Positions 1 through 5,763 of a stretch of 6,974 nt of DNA are shown piece by piece. The first letter of the stretch is position 1. The number at the start of each line of letters is the position of its first letter. The notes beneath the pieces are model-generated. The model was not told the DNA's origin and made no database searches. It was given only the letters and a program-made list of their open reading frames with translations. The stretch covers positions 1 to 6,974 of the forward strand of contig JAOZLK010000233.1 in NCBI GenBank assembly GCA_029934875.1, read 5' to 3'. The translations under genes were made by a program, and so were the position numbers. This stretch comes from Bacteroidales bacterium (GTDB taxonomy: Bacteria; Bacteroidota; Bacteroidia; Bacteroidales; GCA-2748055).

Positions 1-120
1 GGTTCCAATGCCAATGAGCACGTCTCTTCATTTCCAGCTCACATGGTAAGTCTTTCTCCCTTTTACATGGACGAGTTCGAGTTAAGCAACAGCGAGTATT
101 ACAAATTCTGTATGGAATAA
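1..120 (+). pseudogene. C-terminal end of a truncated SUMF1 / formylglycine-generating-enzyme-like protein
   Basis: Frame 1 is open from the window edge to a TAA at 118-120 and gives 40 residues. They match the opening of a SUMF1 (FGE-sulfatase) domain: a GSN motif, then HMVSLSPFYMDEFELSNSEYYKF, comparable to FYMDAYEVSNTEFEKF in human FGE. In the family this segment is followed by about 200 more residues that form the fold and the active site. Here translation stops almost at once. Reading through the TAA adds only nine residues (GIIPGWENQ) before a TGA at 148-150, and the other two frames show no recognisable SUMF1 continuation. The gene therefore seems to have lost most of its domain, through decay, rearrangement or a frameshift. 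A functional protein with only this vestige at its end is possible, because the upstream part is not visible. The family resemblance is clear; the pseudogene reading is inference. Confidence 0.6.
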
Positions 121-124
121 GGAA

Positions 125-814
125 TTATACCAGGCTGGGAGAATCAATGATCAGAATTGCGCCTTTATAGACGGAAATTGCACTGAAACTAAGAATTACA
201 TGGCTTATGTCATTGTGATTAAACCAGGGGCCCAGTCCCCATTCAAAACTGAAGATTAAGGCTGAAAGAATCCCAACCCCAACCCCAATCATGACTTTTA
301 CGACACCCCGGCTATCGGTTTTCTGATAGATCACATAACACAGCGAACCAACAACCATTACCATGCCGAAAATGCTGTAATATTTCACTGCTGAAAATGC
401 CAGTGTGTAAAGGGTATATAAAAGGGCAAGAGAAAGGATCAGGATATTTACCCGGGTAACCATCCGCGAAAACGCAGGTTTCAAAAGGGGCTTGGATAAT
501 TCAATAAGTCCGGTCGAAAGAATAGCCACCGAAATAAGTGTAAATATCCAGGAAACCAGTTTCCAGGCCGGAGGGAGTGAATATAAAAAAGCATGGCCCA
601 GTAGTCCGCCAGCCATTGTGGCTATTCCGAGAGTGAGGAAATAATATTTGAAATAGCTTTTGATCCTGCCGCCCGACTCCTGTTGCTTGATTCTGAAATA
701 AGCGTAAAAACAGATTGCCGCCATGATCAGATCCGTCATTGTCGTAATGGGTTCGTCAATCCGGATACTCAAAACCTCGATGGAAGGTTGTATGAATTTC
801 AAAAACACGACCAC
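125..814 (-). CDS. Seven-transmembrane-helix protein of unknown function (possibly the DUF6962 group)
   Basis: The 229-residue product is strongly hydrophobic, with seven likely membrane helices at about 27-43, 53-78, 83-105, 121-140, 146-164, 171-191 and 203-222. Short loops carry basic residues (RIKQQESGGRIK at 41-52, KPLLKPAFSR at 108-117). A conserved-looking segment EPITTMTD precedes helix 1. Histidines lie in helix 2 (H74 in GHAFLY) and at the start of helix 7 (H200 and H205 in FNHNDISH). I recall similar Bacteroidota proteins being grouped as DUF6962, but cannot confirm it. The start is uncertain: the longest form begins with GTG at 812-814 and has no ribosome binding site. A TTG at 770-772, just before SIRIDEPITT, or the ATG at 737-739 are alternatives. 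The gene ends four bases from the convergent SUMF1 remnant and is transcribed divergently from the beta-propeller lipoprotein gene. No enzymatic role can be assigned from sequence alone. Confidence 0.8.
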   Translation of the reverse strand: MVVFLKFIQPSIEVLSIRIDEPITTMTDLIMAAICFYAYFRIKQQESGGRIKSYFKYYFLTLGIATMAGGLLGHAFLYSLPPAWKLVSWIFTLISVAILSTGLIELSKPLLKPAFSRMVTRVNILILSLALLYTLYTLAFSAVKYYSIFGMVMVVGSLCYVIYQKTDSRGVVKVMIGVGVGILSALIFSFEWGLGPWFNHNDISHVILSFSAISVYKGAILIIDSPSLV

Positions 815-870
815 AATGTAAGCGTAATTATTGTAATTTGCTGCGCAGGATATTCACAAAATACAACGAG
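815..870. promoter_or_regulatory. Short divergent intergenic region
   Basis: These 56 bp separate the presumed GTG start of the membrane protein gene (minus strand) from the ATG of the lipoprotein gene (plus strand), so at least one promoter should lie in or overlap them. The region is AT-rich. Neither strand has a full match to the Bacteroidota -7 element TAnnTTTG. The closest plus-strand string is GTAATTTG at 832-839, with both leading bases wrong. If the membrane protein starts at TTG 770 or ATG 737 instead, the region would be about 100-130 bp long. Confidence 0.3.
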
Positions 871-2271
871 ATGAAACTGACCGCCACTACCATTCTAATT
901 TTTTTACTCGCAATTTCATCATGTTCCAACAAACAGGATGCAGGAAATCAGCTTATTTCTTCAGAGGAAGCACTCTTCAGGGCCATGGAGACAAACCGGC
1001 AATGGCCTTCCTATCGTGGCTTTTTCGCCAGTGGTTATCTGGATGATGCTGCCCTGCCAGACAGCTTCAATATCGAAACGGGTTTCAATGTAAAATGGAA
1101 CATTGAGATCCCTGGCCTGGGTCTCTCCTGTCCAGCCATATGGAACAAGCGAATCTATTTAACCACTGCCATCAGCGAAGCTGATAATTCAGGCTACCAG
1201 GCAGGCCTTTTCGGCGATATTGAACCAGTGTCAGATTCATCGGAACATAAATGGATGGTTTATTGCATTGATGGAAACAGCGGAAAGATTTTGTGGGAAA
1301 AAGAAGCCCACAGGGGAATCCCCATGGTAAAAAGGCATCCCAAATCGTCTCATGCTAATACAACTATAGCAACGGACGGAAAGCTTGTGGTGGCCTTTTT
1401 CGGTTCCGAAGGGCTCTACTGCTATGACAAAGACGGAGAGTTGCTATGGAAACGGGATTTTGGCCTGATAAATTCGGCCTGGAATGTTGTGGAATCGGCC
1501 GAGTGGGAGTTTTGCAGTTCACCGGTAATATTCAGGGATCGTTTGATTATACAGGCCGATGCCTTAAACACAGCATTTGTTGCTGTTCTTGATATTTCCA
1601 CAGGCGAAACAATCTGGCGAAGAGAGCGGGACGAAATTCCAGGATGGTGTACTCCCAATATTTATTTTCATGGAACAAAAGCATGTGTGGCAGTAAATGG
1701 ATATAAACACCGGGGAGGATATGAGCTGGAAACCGGTGAAGAAATCTGGAGAATGTCTGGTGGCGGCGATATACCTGTTCCAGCACCCATAGTATGGAAG
1801 GACCTGATTTATTTCAATAGTGCGCATGGCAGACATGCCCCTTTGATGGCTGTTAAAAACAGTGCAGAGGGCGTGATCTCTTATCCCGAGAACGACTCTT
1901 TGCCTGGGGCGGGACTGGAATGGTTTTACGATCGTGCTGGTGCTTACATGAGCTCTGTGCTGGTTTATGACTCACTGCTTTACAGGCTTCGCTGGAACGG
2001 AAATCTGGCTTGTTATAATGCGCGAAGTGGCGAAGAGATTTATCAACAAACGGTGAATCCTTCCAGTTTTATCGCCTCTCCTGTGGCAGCTGACGGGAAA
2101 ATTTACATGCTTTCAGAATATGGGGAGCTCTATATTGTTCAAAGCGGACCTGAGTACAAATTATTGAAAAAGATTCCCCTGGGAGAATTATCACTGGTAA
2201 CGCCGGCCATTGCACCGGGAATGCTGGTGCTAAGAACCACCAACAGGCTTATGGCGGTCTCAGATAGCTGA
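871..2271 (+). CDS. PQQ-like beta-propeller repeat lipoprotein
   Basis: The 466-residue protein starts with a lipoprotein signal: KLT, a hydrophobic stretch at 5-15, then the lipobox ISSC with Cys18 as the lipid anchor. ATG 871 is preferred over the upstream in-frame TTG at 838 because it gives this clean signal peptide. The mature part is a PQQ-type propeller. WPSYRG (45-50) and IPGLGLSCPAIWNKRIYLTTA (80-100) are the typical opening of the large 'WPxFRG' family. Blade-end motifs follow: CIDGNSGKILWEK (132-144), CYDKDGELLWKRDFG (184-198), VLDISTGETIWRR (239-251), YELETGEEIWRM (284-295) and CYNARSGEEIYQQ (381-393). Relatives are BamB-like scaffolds or uncharacterised exported proteins. Most have no shown cofactor, and the repeats do not prove that PQQ is bound. 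The protein is probably anchored in the outer membrane or facing the periplasm. Its last 12 bases overlap the end of the convergent downstream gene. The family call is firm; the molecular role is unknown. Confidence 0.9.
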   Translation: MKLTATTILIFLLAISSCSNKQDAGNQLISSEEALFRAMETNRQWPSYRGFFASGYLDDAALPDSFNIETGFNVKWNIEIPGLGLSCPAIWNKRIYLTTAISEADNSGYQAGLFGDIEPVSDSSEHKWMVYCIDGNSGKILWEKEAHRGIPMVKRHPKSSHANTTIATDGKLVVAFFGSEGLYCYDKDGELLWKRDFGLINSAWNVVESAEWEFCSSPVIFRDRLIIQADALNTAFVAVLDISTGETIWRRERDEIPGWCTPNIYFHGTKACVAVNGYKHRGGYELETGEEIWRMSGGGDIPVPAPIVWKDLIYFNSAHGRHAPLMAVKNSAEGVISYPENDSLPGAGLEWFYDRAGAYMSSVLVYDSLLYRLRWNGNLACYNARSGEEIYQQTVNPSSFIASPVAADGKIYMLSEYGELYIVQSGPEYKLLKKIPLGELSLVTPAIAPGMLVLRTTNRLMAVSDS

Positions 2272-2757
2272 ATCTTTTCCGATCCTGACAGTCTCAAGGA
2301 TGGACTTTAGTGTCTGTTGATGAGCTGCCTGACAATTGTCCGGACATCTTATCTCCATAAGATATAAACCTTTGTCGCTTGGAAAGCCAATCACCATAGT
2401 TGTGAACGATTCTCTGATTTCAAGGCTGTTACCACAGAATATTAAGGCATCCTGTTCATTGAGTAAGGTGTCAAAGCCGTCCCTTTTGCATGCCATGCCT
2501 TTAAATCCAGACAACTTCCTCAAATACTTCATTGGTCTTTTACAGTCAGGTATATATGCAAGACTGATGACCATGTTTCGATTCGGATTGACCACTGAGT
2601 ATGCCCCGGACCTGCTAACCGGAAGCTGTTCAGTCCAGTTGGATGTAGCTACAAAACTGATATCATAAACCGGATGGTGGTAGCGCTCACCCTGAGACTG
2701 AAGGCTTAAAGGAACAAGCAGTGTGGCCACGACAAGTATGAATCGGAAACAGCTCAT
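2260..2757 (-). CDS. Small exported protein of unknown function
   Basis: The 165-residue product starts at ATG 2755-2757 with a signal peptide: Arg5, then a hydrophobic core at about 6-19, with cleavage likely near residues 20-23. The mature domain (about 140 residues) opens with YDISFVATSNW (31-41) and closes with LKSILETVRIG (150-160). This 'native-looking strand and Trp at the start, helix and TVR strand at the end' layout recalls PsbP / DUF1795-like exported domains, but the resemblance is loose and no family is assigned. The mature part has five cysteines (72, 90, 108, 138, 142). The last two are close together in IRCPDNCQ, which may mean disulphides in the periplasm. The gene is convergent with the lipoprotein gene, overlapping it by 12 bp (2260-2271), and is divergent from the permease operon. 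No Shine-Dalgarno sequence precedes it. Confidence 0.75.
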   Translation of the reverse strand: MSCFRFILVVATLLVPLSLQSQGERYHHPVYDISFVATSNWTEQLPVSRSGAYSVVNPNRNMVISLAYIPDCKRPMKYLRKLSGFKGMACKRDGFDTLLNEQDALIFCGNSLEIRESFTTMVIGFPSDKGLYLMEIRCPDNCQAAHQQTLKSILETVRIGKDSAI

Positions 2758-2929
2758 GGCTATAATTTACAAAAAATCAATACCAAATACCACACATCAC
2801 ACTGAATTTCAATATAATACATCTCAAATAGGTCAAACGGCATTTCCAGGACTGTAAACGACACAGTGCATTACAAAACAAACATGCTGAAGTATAATCA
2901 TTATATTTACGCTTGCCACTAACTCAACC
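2758..2929. promoter_or_regulatory. Divergent intergenic region with presumed promoters for the small exported protein gene and the permease operon
   Basis: This 172-bp AT-rich stretch lies between two divergently transcribed genes, and no gene or strong hairpin is visible in it. On the plus strand TATATTTA at 2902-2909 matches the Bacteroidota -7 element TAnnTTTG at all but the last fixed position. It would leave a leader of only about 14 nt before ATG 2930, and no clear -33 TTTG sits at the right distance. The minus strand has only partial matches. Promoter function is inferred mainly from gene orientation. Confidence 0.3.
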
Positions 2930-5332
2930 ATGATCTGGAAGCATCTGCGACTTACCATTAGAAGTCTTCGTAAGAATCTGGTATATGCCCTGATTGTTAT
3001 AGCAGGACTCGCAATTGGAATTACGACCTTCCTTGCCACAATTCAGTGGTCAGCCTGGCACCTCTCATACGACCGTGACTATATAGAAAAAGAGTCTGTT
3101 TATCGCCTTACTTTTGAAGAGACCAATGAGGGATTTTACAGACACACAGCCAGAATCCTGCATGGGAATGCTCTGAACCGGATTATTTTTTCTGATGTAT
3201 TGCCTGGAATTATGCATTCCGGACGGCTGGCTCCATTCCGAAAGGCTGCTTTTAAAATTGAAAAAGAAACTTTTTATGAAGAATTTGCATTCACCTGTGA
3301 TCCTGAGTTTTTAGAAATTTTTGTTCCCGAAGTAATCCTCGGCAACAGGGAGAATCTGCTCGCGGAACCCAACACCGCCATCCTTACCGGGTCCACTTCC
3401 CTTAGGTTTTTTGGTACAGAAAATCCGGTGGGAAAAACATTCAGTTTGCTGCACCAGTTTGATGTGAATCCCTCTGTTTATACGGTTAGTGCTGTTATTA
3501 AAGATTTCCCCGAGAATTCTCACCTAAAAATATCGGTCCTTACCTCATTCGAAGATCCAATGTCCTTTGAAGGTACTGCCTGGACATACTTAAAAATGCA
3601 AGCTGGAATTGACCCTGAATCGTATGAAAAGGAACTAAAAGCATTCATCGATAGCAACTTCGAGCCATCCATGACAGAGGGATTGGTGCCAAGGCTCCAG
3701 CCGCTGACCGATATCCACCTTAAATCACACAAGACCAGGGAGATTCAGCCCAATATACGGTTCAGAACTGTGCTAATCCTCATCGTCACCGGAATGCTGG
3801 TGTTTTTACTCGCATGGTTCAATTTCACGCTCTTATCCTTCAGTCAGAACCAGATGCAAATCCGGCGACTGATGATTCAGTGGCAAATGGGTGCCGGAAG
3901 AAACATTTTTTTCAGACAGTTCCTGGTTGATAACCTCTTTATGGGTATGATTGCTTTCGCATCAGGGATTCTGTTAAGCCTTGTGCTATCTCCCTATATT
4001 GAAAATCTTGGGAAAGCGGCTCCTACAACCGATACCGGTATTTTCCTTTTTTCATTACTCTTACTCCTATTGCTAACTGTGCTCAGCGCTCTTGCAACAG
4101 CAGCAATATCAACAAGATTATTATATCGGTATTTACAAAACAGGTTTCTTTCCACCAAGATTGGTGCTCCACCGGATACCAATGGGAAAAGCCTGTTTAT
4201 AAGGGCCATAATCAGTCTTGAATTCATTATCACATTTGTACTGGTATCAAATCTGATAATGGTTTACAGGCAGACTGATTTTGCAATGAACAGTCAGCTC
4301 GGAGCAAAGCAGCCTGATGCCATACATCTTCATAGTCTTCACCGTTCAATTGTCGACAAGTATCCACTTTTCAAAGAGAGAATGATGGAGAATCCACATG
4401 TTGTCCTGGTCAGCGGAAGCATGGAGGAGCCCACCGGCCAGGCCATGGATGCCTGTGAATTTGAGATTGATGGTGTTGTCGAGGGCGAAAAACAGCTTTT
4501 CCTTTTCCCCGTTGATGAGAATTTTCTTCAATTCTATAATATTGATTTGCTACATGGGGCCGATATCCCGAGTAACTACAATCCCAAAGATTCAGCGGAA
4601 TACTTTTTCCTTAATGAAACAGCAGCAAAGCTGATCACCGACGATCCATCATCACTGATCGGACAAAAACTCACGCTAGACTTTGCTTACCCAGGCTTTA
4701 TCTGGCCAGGTCCCATATCAGGAATTGTTGAAGACTTTCACCTGTCGGGTTTGGACTACCAGGTATCCCCGATGGTCATCTTTCCAAAATATACATGGTT
4801 ATTTTGTTTCTCAGTCAGACATGACGGCAATCAGGAAGAAGTAATTGAACACCTGGAAATTATATGGGAGGAATTATTCCCGGACTATCCTCTTGAATAC
4901 CATTTTTCATCCTTGTTAATTGAAAAGCTCTATGAAAGCGAATTGGATCAGATTAGAATCCTTATGGTATTCTGTATAATTTCGATTATTATTGCAGGAA
5001 TGGGCCTTTTTGCCCTGAGCGGACTATTTATGCAGAAAAAGTTAAAAGCAGCAGCATTGCGTAAAATCAACGGCGCCGGAATGTCCCAGATTATCCTGCC
5101 CGAATTAGTTCAATATTTGTGGTTAGCCCTGCTCTCTTCAGCTATTTCAGTACCAGCATCACTTTTACTCATGGAACGTTGGCTAAGGAATTTCATTTAT
5201 CGGTCCGAGTTGCCTTTATGGATTTTTCCTGCCTGCGCCTTGGTATTGATTATTTTCAGCTGGCTTGCAGTCTTATATCATTCAGTCAGGCTTGCCCGGA
5301 TAAATCCGGGTGATTTTCTTAAGGAACAATAA
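2930..5332 (+). CDS. ABC transporter permease, FtsX/MacB type with two FtsX domains
   Basis: The 800-residue protein has the usual Bacteroidota layout, and its length is normal for the type. Helix 1 is at about 18-40, followed by a MacB-like periplasmic domain (about 41-280) with the recognisable stretch LTGSTSLRFFGTENPVGKTF. The first FtsX unit has helices at 281-303, 333-357 and 370-395. Helix 5 (424-446) leads to a second periplasmic domain (about 447-675), and the second FtsX unit has helices at 676-698, 722-747 and 763-785. The second unit keeps the typical coupling segment (AALRKINGAGMSQI, 708-721) and the C-terminal NPGDFLKEQ. In the first unit the matching segment is degenerate (IRRLMIQWQMGAG, 311-323). 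Relatives move lipids, lipoproteins or peptides, or transmit force, using a separate LolD/MacB-type ATPase. No such ATPase gene is in view. ATG 2930 lacks a Shine-Dalgarno sequence. The stop codon shares one base with the next gene, so the two are likely translationally coupled. The substrate is unknown. Confidence 0.92.
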   Translation: MIWKHLRLTIRSLRKNLVYALIVIAGLAIGITTFLATIQWSAWHLSYDRDYIEKESVYRLTFEETNEGFYRHTARILHGNALNRIIFSDVLPGIMHSGRLAPFRKAAFKIEKETFYEEFAFTCDPEFLEIFVPEVILGNRENLLAEPNTAILTGSTSLRFFGTENPVGKTFSLLHQFDVNPSVYTVSAVIKDFPENSHLKISVLTSFEDPMSFEGTAWTYLKMQAGIDPESYEKELKAFIDSNFEPSMTEGLVPRLQPLTDIHLKSHKTREIQPNIRFRTVLILIVTGMLVFLLAWFNFTLLSFSQNQMQIRRLMIQWQMGAGRNIFFRQFLVDNLFMGMIAFASGILLSLVLSPYIENLGKAAPTTDTGIFLFSLLLLLLLTVLSALATAAISTRLLYRYLQNRFLSTKIGAPPDTNGKSLFIRAIISLEFIITFVLVSNLIMVYRQTDFAMNSQLGAKQPDAIHLHSLHRSIVDKYPLFKERMMENPHVVLVSGSMEEPTGQAMDACEFEIDGVVEGEKQLFLFPVDENFLQFYNIDLLHGADIPSNYNPKDSAEYFFLNETAAKLITDDPSSLIGQKLTLDFAYPGFIWPGPISGIVEDFHLSGLDYQVSPMVIFPKYTWLFCFSVRHDGNQEEVIEHLEIIWEELFPDYPLEYHFSSLLIEKLYESELDQIRILMVFCIISIIIAGMGLFALSGLFMQKKLKAAALRKINGAGMSQIILPELVQYLWLALLSSAISVPASLLLMERWLRNFIYRSELPLWIFPACALVLIIFSWLAVLYHSVRLARINPGDFLKEQ
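5295..5310 (+). repeat. Perfect hairpin (CCCGGA / TCCGGG) at the permease-RsbW-like junction
   Basis: The arms CCCGGA (5295-5300) and TCCGGG (5305-5310) are exact inverted copies around a TAAA loop, and one more A-T pair is possible. A T-rich run, TGATTTTCTT, follows at 5311-5320, so the element resembles a short intrinsic terminator. It lies inside the last codons of the permease gene, 21 bases before the next start codon. It could pause or partly terminate transcription, or protect the upstream mRNA after processing, and so change the ratio of permease to downstream products. Its coding role (RINPG) could also explain the bases. The structure is seen; the function is inference. Confidence 0.4.
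5321..5325 (+). promoter_or_regulatory. Shine-Dalgarno-like site AAGGA for the RsbW-like gene
   Basis: AAGGA lies six bases before ATG 5332, inside the last codons of the permease. No other gene start in this window has a comparable site, which agrees with the general scarcity of such sites in Bacteroidota. With the TAATG overlap it suggests coupled or reinitiated translation of the RsbW-like protein and supports this start. Confidence 0.45.
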
Positions 5333-5763
5333 TGAAAAAAAAATATCAATATCCGACGGTGATCCAATCCATTACATCCATCAGAAGTGACCTGAAGGCC
5401 TTCGCGGATGTCTGTGAGATCCCAGAATCTGAGCTAAGGCAGATAACCTTGGTTGTGGAGGAATTATTTTCGAAAATAGTTATATTTGCTTTTGATGGAA
5501 AGGATCCGCAGCTCCTTGATATCTCCTTATCAAGAGCCGACAGGGAAATTACACTTGAAATAATAGATGAAGGAGATGAATTTAATCCTCTTGAAACCCC
5601 GCTTGAGCAGCTGATGGACCCTGCCTTAATTGATGAAGGAGGAATGGGGCTCTCCCTCATCAAAGCTTTTTGTGATTCTATTAACTACTCCAGGGCAGGG
5701 CAGAAAAATATTCTGACTATAAGAAAAATAATTAGAGGACTATCCGAAACAGAAAAACGATGA
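5332..5763 (+). CDS. RsbW-like ATP-binding protein (HATPase_c_2, anti-sigma-factor type) with altered N-box
   Basis: The 143-residue cytoplasmic protein has the size and motif order of the RsbW / SpoIIAB-like GHKL ATPases. The N-box region is LVVEELFSKIVIFAF (40-54), the G1 box is IIDEGDEFNPLE (77-88), and the G2 box is DEGGMGLSLIKAFCDSINYSR (101-121). Family members bind ATP and act as anti-sigma factors or Ser/Thr kinases of STAS anti-anti-sigma proteins. The usual N-box reads EExxxN, its Asn coordinating Mg2+. Here that position is Lys48 (codon AAA at 5473-5475, one base from AAT), while both glycine boxes look intact. ATP may thus be bound weakly or not hydrolysed. No STAS, PP2C or sigma-factor gene is in view. 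The gene starts on the last base of the permease stop and overlaps the channel gene by four bases, so all three are probably made together. The family call is firm; the partner is unknown. Confidence 0.88.
   Translation: MKKKYQYPTVIQSITSIRSDLKAFADVCEIPESELRQITLVVEELFSKIVIFAFDGKDPQLLDISLSRADREITLEIIDEGDEFNPLETPLEQLMDPALIDEGGMGLSLIKAFCDSINYSRAGQKNILTIRKIIRGLSETEKR

Noticed and set aside
275..290. CCAACC tandem micro-repeat
   Set aside because: It simply encodes the GVGVG stretch of a membrane helix in the minus-strand gene and is too short to mean more.
838..870. Longer form of the beta-propeller protein starting at TTG 838
   Set aside because: The 11 extra residues (LRRIFTKYNE and start) would precede a textbook lipoprotein signal that begins at ATG 871. 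The longer form would bury it and overlap the divergent control region.
1422..1836. Three minus-strand open frames inside the lipoprotein gene
   Set aside because: They are shadows of the propeller coding sequence. Their products show no signal, domain or sensible composition.
2281..2300. ATCCT / AGGAT inverted repeat beyond the lipoprotein stop codon
   Set aside because: It is a 5-bp stem with a 10-nt loop and no T-run after it, inside the convergent coding gene. It fits chance.
2336..2668. Plus-strand open frame of 110 codons
   Set aside because: It lies fully antisense to the small exported protein gene, has no recognisable domain, and the minus-strand product has a clear signal peptide.
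5346..5663. Minus-strand open frame of 105 codons opposite the RsbW-like gene
   Set aside because: The product is Ser-rich and low in complexity, as expected for an antisense shadow, while the plus strand shows GHKL motifs.
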